64,000 nucleotides of DNA from Rhodoferax fermentans (GCF_002017865.1 NZ_MTJN01000002.1:1550001-1614000), one strand, 5' to 3'. Counted from the first letter of the stretch, positions 43,530 through 52,996 are shown. Numbers and translations are program-made. The notes: a model not told the origin generated them from the sequence alone.

Positions 43530-45470
43530 CTACTCCACACTCTGCTGCAGCGCCCACATCTGCGCATAACGTCCGTTGGCGGCCAGCAGCGCCGCGTGGG
43601 TGCCGCGCTCGAGGATGGTGCCGGCTTCCATCACCAGGATCTCGTGGGCGTCGACCACGGTGGACAGGCGGTGGGCGATGACCAGGGTGGTTTTGTTTTG
43701 CGCCACGCTTTGCAACTCGGCCTGGATGGCGCGTTCGTTGGCCGAATCGAGCGCACTGGTGGCTTCGTCAAAGATCAGGATCGGCGGGTTTTTGAGCAGG
43801 GTGCGGGCAATCGCCACGCGTTGTTTTTCACCGCCCGAGAGTTTCAGCCCGCGTTCACCCACCATGGTGTCGTAGCCCTTGGGTGTGGCCGCGATGAAGT
43901 TGTGGATGTGCGCGGCTTTGGCTGCGGCCTCCACCTCGGCGCGGCTGGCGCCGGGGCGGCCGTAGGCGATGTTGTATTCCACCGTGTCGTTGAACAACAC
44001 GGTGTCTTGCGGCACGATCCCAATCACCGCACGCACACTGGCCTGGGTGACCTGTTTGATGTCTTGCCCGGCGATTTGAATCTGGCCCTGTTGCACGTCG
44101 TAGAAGCGGAACAGCAGCCGCGCCAGCGTGGACTTGCCTGAGCCGGACGGCCCAACCACGGCCACGGTTTTGCCCGCCGGGATCTCAAAACTGATGTCAT
44201 GCAGGATCGGGCGCGCCGGGTCGTAGGCAAAGTGCACGTGTTGGAAGCTGACGCTGGCGTTGGTGTGGCCCTCACCCCTGCCCTCTCCCTCGGGGAGAGG
44301 GGGTAAGTCCGGCACTGTCGCGGGTGTCAGGGGGGTGATTCCCTCTCCCTGCGGGAGAGGGTTAGGGTGAGGGCTGGCGGCGCCATTGAGCTTCAAAGCC
44401 AGCGCACCGGGCACATCGGCAATCTCGCGCTCGCGTTCCATCAGGGTGAACATCTTTTCCAGGTCGGTCAGGCCTTGTTTGATCTCGCGGTACAAGACCC
44501 CCAGGAACCCCAGCGGGATGTAGAGCTGGATCATGAAGGCGTTGACCATCACCAGGTCGCCCAGGGTCATGCGACCATCAACCACGCCCTGCGTGGCGCG
44601 CCACAACATGGCCACCAGCCCGGCGGCAATGATCAGCTGCTGGCCGGTGTTGAGCATGCTGAGCGTGCTCTGGCTTTTGAGCGCGGCCTTGCGGTAACGC
44701 TCCAGGTTGTCGTCGTACCGTTTGGCCTCAAAGTCTTCGTTGTTGAAGTATTTGACCGTCTCGTAGTTCAGCAGCGAGTCGATGGCGCGGCTGTGCGCGG
44801 TGCTGTCCAGCTCGTTCATCTGTTTGCGGAACTGGGTGCGCCACTCGGTGACCACAATGGTGAAGGTGATGTAGAGCACCAGCGCAATGATGGTGATCCA
44901 GGCAAACCACATGTCAAACTTGACCGCCAAAATGCTCAGCACCAGCGCCACCTCAATCAGCGTCGGGAAGATGCTGTAGAGCGAATAACTGATCAGGGAG
45001 TGCACCGCACGTGTGCCGCGCTCAATATCGCGGGTCATGCCGCCGGTCTGGCGCTCCAGGTGGAAGCGCAGGCTCAGGGCGTGTAAGTGGCGAAACACCT
45101 GCAGGCTGATGGCGCGTGAGGCACCCTCGGTGGCCTTGGCAAAAATCAGCTCGCGCAGTTCGGCAAACAAGGTGGTCGACAGGCGCAGCAGGCCATAAGC
45201 CAGCAGCAGGCCCAGCGGCACCACCAACAGCGCGGGCATGCCAACACCGGCCTTGGGGTTCATGGTGTCGACCAGCTGTTTGAGAAGCAGTGGCACACCC
45301 ACATTGGCGAGCTTGGCGCCCACCATGAAAGCCAGCGCCAGCATCACACGCCACTTGTATTGCCAGAGGTAGGGGAAAAGCCGCTGCAGCGTGGCCCAGT
45401 CGGAACGCGGGGCGACTTGGCCGTTGGGCAGCAGGACGGGAGGTGGGGTAGGTTCGCCAGAGCGGCGCAT
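43530..45470 (-). CDS. ATM1/HMT1-type ABC exporter (fused membrane and ATPase domains)
   Basis: A 646-residue half-transporter that would work as a homodimer. Six membrane spans cover residues 30-330; RFHLERQTGGMTRDIERGTR and FFNNEDFEAKRYD-like NYETVKYFNNEDFEAKRY are typical of the mitochondrial ATM1 type, which exports glutathione-based compounds. The ATPase has GPSGSGKST, LSGGEKQRVAIA and ILIFDEATSALD. Residues about 366-401 (with PHPNPLPQGEG and PPLPEGEGRGEG) are an extra linker that comes from two inverted palindromic repeats inserted in frame. The start at 45470 leaves 40 bp to the divergent thioesterase gene. Confidence 0.9.
   Translation of the reverse strand: MRRSGEPTPPPVLLPNGQVAPRSDWATLQRLFPYLWQYKWRVMLALAFMVGAKLANVGVPLLLKQLVDTMNPKAGVGMPALLVVPLGLLLAYGLLRLSTTLFAELRELIFAKATEGASRAISLQVFRHLHALSLRFHLERQTGGMTRDIERGTRAVHSLISYSLYSIFPTLIEVALVLSILAVKFDMWFAWITIIALVLYITFTIVVTEWRTQFRKQMNELDSTAHSRAIDSLLNYETVKYFNNEDFEAKRYDDNLERYRKAALKSQSTLSMLNTGQQLIIAAGLVAMLWRATQGVVDGRMTLGDLVMVNAFMIQLYIPLGFLGVLYREIKQGLTDLEKMFTLMEREREIADVPGALALKLNGAASPHPNPLPQGEGITPLTPATVPDLPPLPEGEGRGEGHTNASVSFQHVHFAYDPARPILHDISFEIPAGKTVAVVGPSGSGKSTLARLLFRFYDVQQGQIQIAGQDIKQVTQASVRAVIGIVPQDTVLFNDTVEYNIAYGRPGASRAEVEAAAKAAHIHNFIAATPKGYDTMVGERGLKLSGGEKQRVAIARTLLKNPPILIFDEATSALDSANERAIQAELQSVAQNKTTLVIAHRLSTVVDAHEILVMEAGTILERGTHAALLAANGRYAQMWALQQSVE
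44269..44374. repeat. pair of CTCTCCC/GGGAGAG palindromes inside the ABC exporter gene
   Basis: Copy 1 (about 44269-44306, CCCTCACCCC ... CCCTCTCCC TCGG GGAGAGGG) and copy 2 (44341-44374, CCCTCTCCC TGC GGGAGAGGG ... GGGTGAGGG) are in opposite orientation and keep the frame open. Confidence 0.85.
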
Positions 45471-45510
45471 GGGTGACAATTCCTTGTTTTTATCACCCTG
45501 GATTGTGCCC

Positions 45511-45936
45511 ATGTCTGAAAACCCTCGCCCCGCCACTAACCCGGCGCAACTGCCCACCGACGAGAAGCTGGTGCTCAAGGTGATCCCAATGCCGCGGGAT
45601 GTGAACGCCAATGGCGACATTTTTGGCGGCTGGGTGATGGCGCAGGTGGATATGGCCGGTGCGGTGATTGCCGCCACCTACAGCGCCGGGCGCATGGCCA
45701 CGGTGGCGGTCAATGAGTTCATCTTCAAACAGCCGGTGCGGGTCGGCGACATCCTGAGCTTTTATGGCAAGCTGGTGCGTATCGGCCGCACCTCGATCAC
45801 CGTCAAGGTCGAGGTCTACGCGGAACGTTTTCTGGAACAGGGCAGCTATACCAAGGTGACTGAGGCGTTGCTGACCTATGTGGCGCTTGATGAGAACGGC
45901 AAACCGCGCGAAGTGCCCAAGCCAGCGGACGTTTGA
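45511..45936 (+). CDS. acyl-CoA thioesterase, YciA/hotdog family
   Basis: A 141-residue single hotdog domain with the YciA-type motif MPRDVNANGDIFGGWVMAQVDMAGAVIA (catalytic Asn/Asp region) and VNEFIFKQPVRVGDILSFYGKLVRIGRTSI. It hydrolyses acyl-CoA to free acid and CoA, probably as a hexamer. The ATG at 45511 is chosen because the upstream frame overlaps the divergent ABC gene. Single gene; short repeat copy 7 lies after it. Confidence 0.92.
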   Translation: MSENPRPATNPAQLPTDEKLVLKVIPMPRDVNANGDIFGGWVMAQVDMAGAVIAATYSAGRMATVAVNEFIFKQPVRVGDILSFYGKLVRIGRTSITVKVEVYAERFLEQGSYTKVTEALLTYVALDENGKPREVPKPADV

Positions 45937-45939
45937 CGC

Positions 45940-45988
45940 TACTATTAAAGCAGCAGTTAGCCCTTGATATATAAGGGCTAGAGGCCGA
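45940..45988. repeat. short intergenic repeat, copy 7 of 11
   Basis: TACTATTAAAGCAGCAGTTAGCCCTTgatatatAAGGGCTAGAGGCCGATT between convergent thioesterase and ABC ATPase genes; one of the best-formed copies, with an 8-bp TAGCCCTT/AAGGGCTA stem. Confidence 0.8.
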
Positions 45989-45992
45989 TTTC

Positions 45993-47093
45993 TTATATAA
46001 GTTGGCTTGTACCACGCGCCTCGGGCATCACCCAGGCGTCGCGCACTTGCAGCCGCAACACATCGCCACGCCGGGGTTGTGCCTCAAACGGCAGCACCAG
46101 GCTCAGCGGCACGGCCAGGGCGCCTTGCAGCACCGCATCCACCGCGTACGAGCTGCCCTGAAAAAACACATGCTCGACCAACACGGACAGGCCTGGGGCG
46201 TTAGGCGCAGCCACCACAAAGGCAGTGGGTGCCAGACACAGCCGCAGCTCGGTCTGGGTGCTGCCCGCGCTGGTGTCGCGTGCGGCAAAGTGGTAGTCAC
46301 CGAGCGCCACCTCGGCCAAACCACCCTGCGCTGCACTGATGCGCCGGGCCGGTAGCAGGTTGCCCGCGCCGACGAACCGGGCCACCATTTCGGTCTGCGG
46401 TTCGCGGCACAGACGAATGGGGGTGTCGACCTGCTCGATGCAGCCTTCACTCAGCACCACCACGCGGTCGGCCAGCGCCAGCGCTTCTTCCTGGTTGTGG
46501 GTGACATAAACCATGCTGCTCTGGGTGCTGCGCATCTGGTCGATGTGGCGCATCATGTCGCGGCGCAATTCCACATCCAGGCTGGCCAGCGGTTCATCAA
46601 ACAAAATCACGCGCGGGCGCGCCACCATGGCCCGCGCCAGTGCCACACGCTGCTTCTGCCCGCCCGAGAGTTCACCGGGCGTGCGCCGGGCCAGCGCCTG
46701 CAAATCGACCTGGGCCAGCGCCTCCATCACACGCGGGCTGGCCTGTGCTGCGGACAGGCCGGACTCGCGCAGCGGGAACAACACGTTGTCAAACACCGTC
46801 ATGTGCGGCCACAAAGCGTGGCTTTGGAACACCACACCGACGTTGCGCCGCTCTGGCAACACATGGCGTCCAGGCGCGGCCACCAGATCGTCACCAATCT
46901 GGATGCAACCACTGTTGATGCTCTCCAGCCCCGCGATCGCGCGTAACAGCGTGGTTTTGCCCGAGCCCGATGGCCCCAGCAAGGCGACAAACTCGCCCGA
47001 GTGCATCTCCAGCGACACGCCGCGCAGCGCATGGAAAGCATTGGCGCCACTGCCGTAGTGTTTGTGGATGTCTTGTAGTTTTATGCGCGCCAC
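45993..47093 (-). CDS. ABC importer ATPase, FbpC/PotA-like
   Basis: A 366-residue ATP-binding subunit. Walker A GPSGSGKTT (about 39-47), signature LSGGQKQRVALA, Walker B VILFDEPLASLD and switch TVTHNQEEA-like YVTHNQEEAL are present, then a C-terminal TOBE-type domain (about 240-366). It drives uptake with the fused permease and binding protein encoded upstream; its start overlaps the permease stop by 13 bp. Confidence 0.9.
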   Translation of the reverse strand: MARIKLQDIHKHYGSGANAFHALRGVSLEMHSGEFVALLGPSGSGKTTLLRAIAGLESINSGCIQIGDDLVAAPGRHVLPERRNVGVVFQSHALWPHMTVFDNVLFPLRESGLSAAQASPRVMEALAQVDLQALARRTPGELSGGQKQRVALARAMVARPRVILFDEPLASLDVELRRDMMRHIDQMRSTQSSMVYVTHNQEEALALADRVVVLSEGCIEQVDTPIRLCREPQTEMVARFVGAGNLLPARRISAAQGGLAEVALGDYHFAARDTSAGSTQTELRLCLAPTAFVVAAPNAPGLSVLVEHVFFQGSSYAVDAVLQGALAVPLSLVLPFEAQPRRGDVLRLQVRDAWVMPEARGTSQLI

Positions 47094-48778
47094 GGCAACA
47101 CACCTTCAGGTAAACGGCGACCCAGCCGCGATGCCAGCAGCATGCACAGCAGCGTGATCACAATGGAAAGGATGCCCACGGCCGAGGCGGCTGCCGACTC
47201 GCCGCCCTGCTCCAGCCCGAACACCAGCACACCCAGCGTCTCGGTGCCTGTGGCCCACAACAGGGCAGAGACGGTGAGTTCGTTGAGCGACAGCAACATC
47301 ACCAGCAGCGCCCCGGCGGTGACCGAGGGCAGGATCAGCGGCACCACGATGTGCCACATACGGCTCACAAACGAGCCGCCAAACACCTCGGCCGCCTCCA
47401 GCATCTCGCGCGGCATCTGCATAAAACCGCTGAGCACCGGTCGCAGCTGGATCGTCAGAAAACGCGCCAGGTAGGCAAAAAAGATGATCCAGAGTGTGTT
47501 GTAAAACGACCAACCCAAGAGCGGCAACGGCTTGAGGTAGAGCAGGATCATGGCGATGGCCAGCACCACGCCCGGAATCACATACGGCACCTCAATCCAG
47601 GGCATCAGCCGGCGCAGCAGCACGTTGCGGCGGTAGGCCATCTGGTAGGCCAGAAACAGCGACACCACCGCCAGCACCAGCGCGCTGCCAACGGACAGAC
47701 TCACGCTGTTGACAAAGGCGCGCAGCGTAGCGTCGTTGTGCAACAGCACATAGCTGTAATGCTCCAACGAGAGGTTGGCCCAGGTGAGTGCAATGCCCAA
47801 GCCAGGCGACACCGACTTGGCCAGCAAGGCAAGCAGTGGCGCCAGCAGCAGCAGGCTGACCCACAACGTCAGGCCCATAGCCACCGGGGTTTGCCAGCGC
47901 CCCAGATGAAACGGCGGCACTTTCAGGCGCGTGGCAATCACCTCGCTGCTGCCACACCGCAAAAACACCCGTTGCACCCCCATGCCCAGTGCGGCCAGCA
48001 CAGCCACCAGGGCCGACAACACCAGCGCACTCGGGATGGCGGCCGGGCCAAAGCCTGACAACTCGCGGTAGATCAGTGTGGGCAGCACCAGGTAGTCGCC
48101 CGGAATGCCCAAAAACGCCGGGATGCCGAAGTTACCGATACACGACACAAAGGCCAGCGCGCCACCGGCCACCAGCGCAGGCAGCACCAGCGGCAAGATC
48201 ACCCGACGCAGGATGCTGCGTGGCGATGCGCCGCACACGCGGGCCGCCTCAATCACCTCGGGCGACAGGTTCAGCAAACCGGCACGCACCGTCAAAAACA
48301 CCAGCGGCGCGTAGTGGATGCCCAGCAGCAGGATGATGCCTTCGCGCGACTGCAGCGGGTTGCTGATGGCCTGCCAGCTGTCCCAGCCCTGGGCGATCAG
48401 CGTGTTTTTGAGTGGCAGCCAGAGTTGTGTCCAGGCCAGCGCCACCACCTGCGGCGGCAGCAGCGCCTGCACCACAAACGCAAACACCAGCCACTGCCGT
48501 GGCCGCGCCGGGGTCAGTGACACAAACAATGCAAACACCAGGCCGTAGATCAGCGCCAGCGTTGCGCCGCCCAAGCCGACTTCCAGCGTGTGCTGGCTGG
48601 CACGCCAGGCATCGGGGGACATCAGCGTGGCCAGCACGGCCTGCCGCGTGGGGCCCAGCAGCGCCAAGCCCATCTGCAGCGCCAGATAAGCGGCTGGCAA
48701 CAGGCTGAACACCGCCAGAAAGGCGAGCGCGAGCCAGAGCAACCAGCGCTCTTGCGCGGGCGCGCGTGACCCCGACAT
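47081..48778 (-). CDS. ABC importer permease, two fused FbpB-like domains
   Basis: A 565-residue inner-membrane protein of about twelve spans, containing two BPD-type permease domains; EAA-like loops are seen in EVIEAARVCGASPRSILRRVILPL and EMLEAAEVFGGSFVSRMWHIVVPLILP. Fused double permeases of this size are usual in ferric-ion and 2-aminoethylphosphonate importers. The start at 48778 lies 31 bp after the binding-protein stop. Confidence 0.9.
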   Translation of the reverse strand: MSGSRAPAQERWLLWLALAFLAVFSLLPAAYLALQMGLALLGPTRQAVLATLMSPDAWRASQHTLEVGLGGATLALIYGLVFALFVSLTPARPRQWLVFAFVVQALLPPQVVALAWTQLWLPLKNTLIAQGWDSWQAISNPLQSREGIILLLGIHYAPLVFLTVRAGLLNLSPEVIEAARVCGASPRSILRRVILPLVLPALVAGGALAFVSCIGNFGIPAFLGIPGDYLVLPTLIYRELSGFGPAAIPSALVLSALVAVLAALGMGVQRVFLRCGSSEVIATRLKVPPFHLGRWQTPVAMGLTLWVSLLLLAPLLALLAKSVSPGLGIALTWANLSLEHYSYVLLHNDATLRAFVNSVSLSVGSALVLAVVSLFLAYQMAYRRNVLLRRLMPWIEVPYVIPGVVLAIAMILLYLKPLPLLGWSFYNTLWIIFFAYLARFLTIQLRPVLSGFMQMPREMLEAAEVFGGSFVSRMWHIVVPLILPSVTAGALLVMLLSLNELTVSALLWATGTETLGVLVFGLEQGGESAAASAVGILSIVITLLCMLLASRLGRRLPEGVLPWRA

Positions 48779-48809
48779 GCCTGACCGACCCACCAGAAAA
48801 CTCAAATGT

Positions 48810-49826
48810 TTAACCGCCAAAAATGTCCGAGAAACGTTTGCGGTCAGCTTCGGCACCCTTCAGCAAGGCGTCCGCATCCATGGGCAAAAAGCGCAGGCTC
48901 TCGACCTTGGGGTAACCCGCCGGCGGTGTGATGTTGCCCTGCAACGGGAAGTACCCCAGCGTGGTGGAGAACTTCTGCCCCTGCGGTGACACCAGAAAAC
49001 TCACAAAGGCCTGCGCTGCAGGCAAATTGCTGGCCGTGTTGAGGATGGCGGCGGGCTCGGTCACATAGGTCAAGCCCTCTTTGGGCGTGATGAACTCGAC
49101 CGGCGAGCCTTTGGCTGCAGCGTTGAAGGCCATGAAGTCCACCAGCACACCGACCATCTTCTCACCCGTGGCCACCTGTTGTAACACCGCGCCATTGCCC
49201 TTGACCGCAATCGCCTTGTTGGCCTTGAGGCCCTCGATGAACGGCCAGCCCAGATCAGGCGTGCGGCTCCAGGCGCCCACGATGATGGCGGCCGCACCCG
49301 AGTACAGCGGGCTGGGCATGACGATCTGGCCTTTGAGCGCGGGGTTGAGCAGGTCTTTCCAGGACTTGGGTTTGAACGGCGCCTTGCTGTTCACCACCAA
49401 GCCGGTGCTGATTAACTTGGTGCCGATGTAGGTGCGCTCGTTGTCAAAATAACGCGCAGGAATCTGCTGGGTATTGAGGTGGGTCATGCGCAACAGGCGG
49501 CCGTCGGCCTTGAGCGCCTCCATCGAAATCGCATCGGCAATCAGCAACACATCAGCACGCGGACTGCCAGCGGCTATCTCGGTGCGCAGGCGGTTGAGCA
49601 CCTCGGTGGTGCCAGAGCGAAACACATTGACCTTGACGTTGGGGTACAGCGCGTTAAACGCCTCAATGGTGCCGCGTGCATCACGCTCAGGCTGCGAGGT
49701 GTAGAGCGACAAATTACCCGACACCGCGGCCTGGGCGTGCAGCAGACCATGTGGCAACAAGGCCGCCAGACCGGCAGCAGGCGCCATGCCGAGGACGCGA
49801 CGGCGGGAAGGAAAAAGGGTGGACAT
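48810..49826 (-). CDS. ABC importer periplasmic binding protein (FbpA/AfuA-like)
   Basis: A 338-residue binding protein with a Tat-like or Sec signal (SRRRVLGMAPAAGLAALLP then cleavage near HAQA). NLSLYTSQPERDARGTIEAFNALYP and GTTEVLNRLRTEIAAGSPRADVLLIAD are typical of the ferric/thiamine/phosphonate (SBP_bac_6/AfuA) group. The ligand may be iron(III), thiamine or a phosphonate; I cannot tell which. First gene of the three-gene importer operon. Confidence 0.88.
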   Translation of the reverse strand: MSTLFPSRRRVLGMAPAAGLAALLPHGLLHAQAAVSGNLSLYTSQPERDARGTIEAFNALYPNVKVNVFRSGTTEVLNRLRTEIAAGSPRADVLLIADAISMEALKADGRLLRMTHLNTQQIPARYFDNERTYIGTKLISTGLVVNSKAPFKPKSWKDLLNPALKGQIVMPSPLYSGAAAIIVGAWSRTPDLGWPFIEGLKANKAIAVKGNGAVLQQVATGEKMVGVLVDFMAFNAAAKGSPVEFITPKEGLTYVTEPAAILNTASNLPAAQAFVSFLVSPQGQKFSTTLGYFPLQGNITPPAGYPKVESLRFLPMDADALLKGAEADRKRFSDIFGG

Positions 49827-49952
49827 GCAGGAACTCCAAAACAAAAAAGGCGGTGGTTTGACGGCAAAGCGCAACTATGCACCGCAGAGCATGTCACCGT
49901 TATGACAAATGGCAGACATATTTCGGAAATTATCCGCCGGGCGCCGGGCCCA

Positions 49953-50441
49953 TCAGGACACGATGTACGCCGCCGCTGCGGTCGACAGCAGCTTGCCGTC
50001 GGCACCCAGAAACTCCATGCGGGTCGAGGCCACGCGTGAGCCCAGGCGCATCACTTCAGCGCGCAGCTCAAACCACTCACCGATGCCCGGGCGCAGGTAG
50101 TCCACACGCAGGTCGATGGTGCCGAGTTTGGCAAAACGCTGCAGGCGCTGCGGCACCGGCTCGTCCATGTGGCGTGCACCAATCGCCACCATCACCGCCA
50201 GCCCACCCATGGCATCCAATCCGGCGCTGATGACACCGCCGTGGATGCGGTTGTAGGCGTAGTGGCCCACCAGCTCGTTGCGCATCTCAATGCGCGCCTT
50301 GACCTGGCTGGGCAACACCGAGGTGATCTTCAAGCCCAGCAGCTGGTTGAAGACAATTTTTTCTTCAAACACCTGTTTCACCCCGGTGATGAACTCGGGT
50401 TCAAACTGAATATCGGCAGCGGGGGGAGTGTGGTGGGGCAT
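49953..50441 (-). CDS. hotdog-fold thioesterase (PaaI/YigI-like)
   Basis: A 162-residue hotdog protein. HYAYNRIHGGVISAGLDAMGGLAV is the PaaI-type motif with the catalytic aspartate, followed by GTIDLRVDYLRPG. It probably hydrolyses medium- or long-chain acyl-CoA. ATG at 50441 is preferred over an upstream TTG. Last gene of the fatty-acid cluster, about 170 bp after the enoyl-CoA hydratase with a repeat between. Confidence 0.85.
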   Translation of the reverse strand: MPHHTPPAADIQFEPEFITGVKQVFEEKIVFNQLLGLKITSVLPSQVKARIEMRNELVGHYAYNRIHGGVISAGLDAMGGLAVMVAIGARHMDEPVPQRLQRFAKLGTIDLRVDYLRPGIGEWFELRAEVMRLGSRVASTRMEFLGADGKLLSTAAAAYIVS

Positions 50442-50563
50442 GGTCAAGGTGTGATGGAGACGGTCGGCACAAAGGCTTGTGCAGCAAAGGCATCAGTTGG
50501 GCGGACTCGGCGCTGTCAGCTCCGCGCCACCACCTTCTGCCGAGGCACCAAACACTATTAAAA

Positions 50564-50604
50564 CAACAGCTACCAGCTCAAGCAACATAAGGGCTAGAGG
50601 CTGA
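50564..50604. repeat. short intergenic repeat, copy 8 of 11
   Basis: ACTATTAAAACAACAGCTACCAGCTCAAGCAACATAAGGGCTAGAGGC. The left arm of the central stem is altered, so this copy would not form a good hairpin. Confidence 0.65.
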
Positions 50605-50610
50605 TTTGTC

Positions 50611-51375
50611 TTACAGGTTTGAAAAGTCAGGCTGGCGCTTGGCCATAAAGGCGCCAAAGGCCTCTTTGGCAGCGGGCTCGCCGAGCATGCGGCCAAAAAT
50701 GACGGCTTCTTCGGCAATACGCTGGTCCACCGCGCTGGCCTGGCCAAGCTTCATCAGGCGTTTGGTGGCCAGTACCGAACTGCTGGGTTTGGCCGCCAGC
50801 CGCTGCGCCTGGCGCTGCGCCAACGCACTGGCCTCGGTCGGCGGCACGATGCGGCACACCAGCCCCATCTCGAGCGCAGCCTCGGCCAAAAATGGATCAC
50901 CCAGCAGCAGCGCCTCGGCCGCGCGGCCGTAGCCCATGCGCTGCGGCGCCAGCAGGCTCGACGCCGCCTCGGGGCACAGGCCCAGGTTCACAAACGGCAT
51001 GGAAAACGCGGCGTTGTCACCGGCATACACCAGGTCGCAGTGGAACAACAACGTGGTGCCAATGCCCACCGCCGGGCCACACACTGCCGCCACCACGGGT
51101 TTGCTGAAGCTGCTGATGGCGCGCAAAAAACGGAACACCGGCACTTCGGGCGACACCGGAGGTGCCTGCAAAAAATCGGCAATGTCGTTGCCCGCGCTGA
51201 ATACCGTTTCATGGCCCTGGAACACCAGCACTCGCACGGCATCGTCGGCCTGCGCGCTGGTCAAGGCGTCGGCCATGGCAGCGTACATGGCGGCGGTGAA
51301 CGAGTTTTTTTTGTCCACGCGGTTGAAGGTGATGGTCATCACCCGGTCGGTGGTGTCGATCAGAAGGTCGGTCAT
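50611..51375 (-). CDS. enoyl-CoA hydratase/isomerase
   Basis: A 254-residue crotonase-fold protein: oxyanion motifs FQGHETVFSAGNDIADF (residues 52-66) and AAVCGPAVGIGTTLLFHCDLVYAGDNAAFSMPFVNLGLCPEA. One of the usual catalytic glutamates is replaced (GNDIADF, LCPEA), so hydratase or isomerase activity is uncertain. It belongs to the beta-oxidation cluster on the minus strand, separated from thiolase by two hairpin elements. Confidence 0.88.
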   Translation of the reverse strand: MTDLLIDTTDRVMTITFNRVDKKNSFTAAMYAAMADALTSAQADDAVRVLVFQGHETVFSAGNDIADFLQAPPVSPEVPVFRFLRAISSFSKPVVAAVCGPAVGIGTTLLFHCDLVYAGDNAAFSMPFVNLGLCPEAASSLLAPQRMGYGRAAEALLLGDPFLAEAALEMGLVCRIVPPTEASALAQRQAQRLAAKPSSSVLATKRLMKLGQASAVDQRIAEEAVIFGRMLGEPAAKEAFGAFMAKRQPDFSNL

Positions 51376-51480
51376 GGGCGGTCCTAGTTAAAGAGCTTGG
51401 AATTCTGGCACACGTGCTGTGGTCAGGGTGGCCAGGTTTTGGCGCTTGTCATTCTTATGCGAACGTTCTGGCTGTGACCC

Positions 51481-51558
51481 GCAAGACAGGCCCTTGGGGC
51501 GACTTCCTCATACTGGGGGTACCAGAAATCGTCAGCCGCCCCAAGGGCATGTCTCGCT
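51481..51558 (-). repeat. hairpin element family I, unit 2 (inverted)
   Basis: Arms 51490-51501 and 51537-51548 pair over 12 bp (GCCCTTGGGGCG) and continue imperfectly to 51481 and 51558. The loop, read on the minus strand, has CGATTTCTGGTACC and CAGTATGAGG, as in the other two units. Confidence 0.75.
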
Positions 51559-51648
51559 GGCGATGGTGGCCAAGAAGAAGTCGAACAACCTAACCAGAGA
51601 CGTCCCCGGCGCCGGTCTTCAAACCCAGCATCAGCGTCCACGTGATCC

Positions 51649-51724
51649 GCGCGGTAGCCGCTTGGGGTGGCCCCCGATTTCTGGTACCCCAGTATGAGGG
51701 GGACGCCCCAAGCGGCTACCGCGC
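51649..51724 (+). repeat. hairpin element family I, unit 3
   Basis: Perfect 19-bp stem: 51649-51667 (GCGCGGTAGCCGCTTGGGG) with 51706-51724. The loop has CGATTTCTGGTACCCCAGT and ATGAGG. It is head to head with unit 2, 90 bp away. Confidence 0.8.
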
Positions 51725-51799
51725 AGCGACGTGCCAACAACGTCACGCAGATCACGCGACCACCTGCATGTCGTTGCAGCGAAGGCTACCCGGCAAACT

Positions 51800-52996
51800 T
51801 CAAACCCGCTCAAAAATCCCCGCCGCGCCCTGCCCCATGCCGATGCACATGCTGACCATGCCGTACTTGAGTTGTTTGCGTTGCAGGGCGTGGATGACGG
51901 TCGCGGCGCGGATGGCGCCGGTGGCGCCCAGCGGGTGGCCCAGCGCAATGGCGCCACCCATCGGGTTCACCTTGGCCGGGTCCAGCCCGAGGGTGTTGAC
52001 CACGGCCAGAGACTGCGCGGCAAAAGCTTCATTGAGCTCGATCCAGTCAATGTCCGAGAGCGTCAGACCGGCGTTGCGCAAAGCCACCGGAATCGCCTCA
52101 ATCGGGCCGATGCCCATGAACTGTGGCGGCACACCCTTGGCGGCAAAACTCACGAAGCGCGCCAGCGGTGTCAGACCGTATTGTTTGAGCGCTTTTTCGC
52201 AGACCAGGATCAATGCACCCGCACCGTCCGAGGTTTGGGAGCTGTTGCCCGCCGTGACCGAGCCACGCGCAGCAAACACCGTTTTGAGCTTGGCCAGACC
52301 TTCGAGCGAGGTGTCGGCACGCGCACCTTCGTCCAGGCTGACCACACGTTTTTTCTCGATGACCTCGCCGGTGTCGAGATTGGGCGCGCGGTCGATCACC
52401 TCAATCGGCGTGATCTCGGCGGCAAATTCACCAGCGGCCTGGGCGGCCAAGGCTCTGCGGTGCGACTCCACCGCAAACGCATCCTGCGCCTCGCGGCTGA
52501 CCTTCCACTGGTTCGCCACCTTCTCGGCGGTCAGGCCCATGCCATAGGCAATGCCAATGTTCTCGTCGTTGCCAAACATGGCGGGCGACATGGACGGGGC
52601 GTTGCCCATCATCGGCACCATGCTCATACTCTCCACGCCAGCGGCGATCATCACGTCGGCCTCACCCACACGGATGCGGTCGGCCGCCATCTGGATCGCA
52701 CTCAGGCCCGAGGCGCAAAAGCGGTTGACGGTGATGCCACCCACACTGACGGGCAGCCCGGCCAGCACCGCACCGATGCGCGCGATGTTCAGGCCCTGCT
52801 GGCCTTCGGGAATGGCGCAGCCGCAGACCACATCCTCAATGGCGTTGGCATCCAGCCCCGGCACTTGTGCCAGGGCCGACTGCAGCACCTTGACCAACAG
52901 GTCGTCCGGCCGGGTGTTGCGGAAAAACCCGCGGTGCGACTTGCCAATGGGCGAACGCGTGGCGGCAACGATGTAGGCGTCTTGAACTTGTTTCAT
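51800..52996 (-). CDS. acetyl-CoA C-acyltransferase (thiolase)
   Basis: A 398-residue thiolase: acyl-enzyme cysteine in VNRFCASGLSAIQ (about residue 92), GGAIALGHPLGATGA with catalytic histidine and the C-terminal MCIGMGQGAAGIFER with the second cysteine. It releases acetyl-CoA in the last step of beta-oxidation and would pair with the FadB-like protein. A DUF559 cassette lies between the two genes. Confidence 0.93.
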   Translation of the reverse strand: MKQVQDAYIVAATRSPIGKSHRGFFRNTRPDDLLVKVLQSALAQVPGLDANAIEDVVCGCAIPEGQQGLNIARIGAVLAGLPVSVGGITVNRFCASGLSAIQMAADRIRVGEADVMIAAGVESMSMVPMMGNAPSMSPAMFGNDENIGIAYGMGLTAEKVANQWKVSREAQDAFAVESHRRALAAQAAGEFAAEITPIEVIDRAPNLDTGEVIEKKRVVSLDEGARADTSLEGLAKLKTVFAARGSVTAGNSSQTSDGAGALILVCEKALKQYGLTPLARFVSFAAKGVPPQFMGIGPIEAIPVALRNAGLTLSDIDWIELNEAFAAQSLAVVNTLGLDPAKVNPMGGAIALGHPLGATGAIRAATVIHALQRKQLKYGMVSMCIGMGQGAAGIFERV

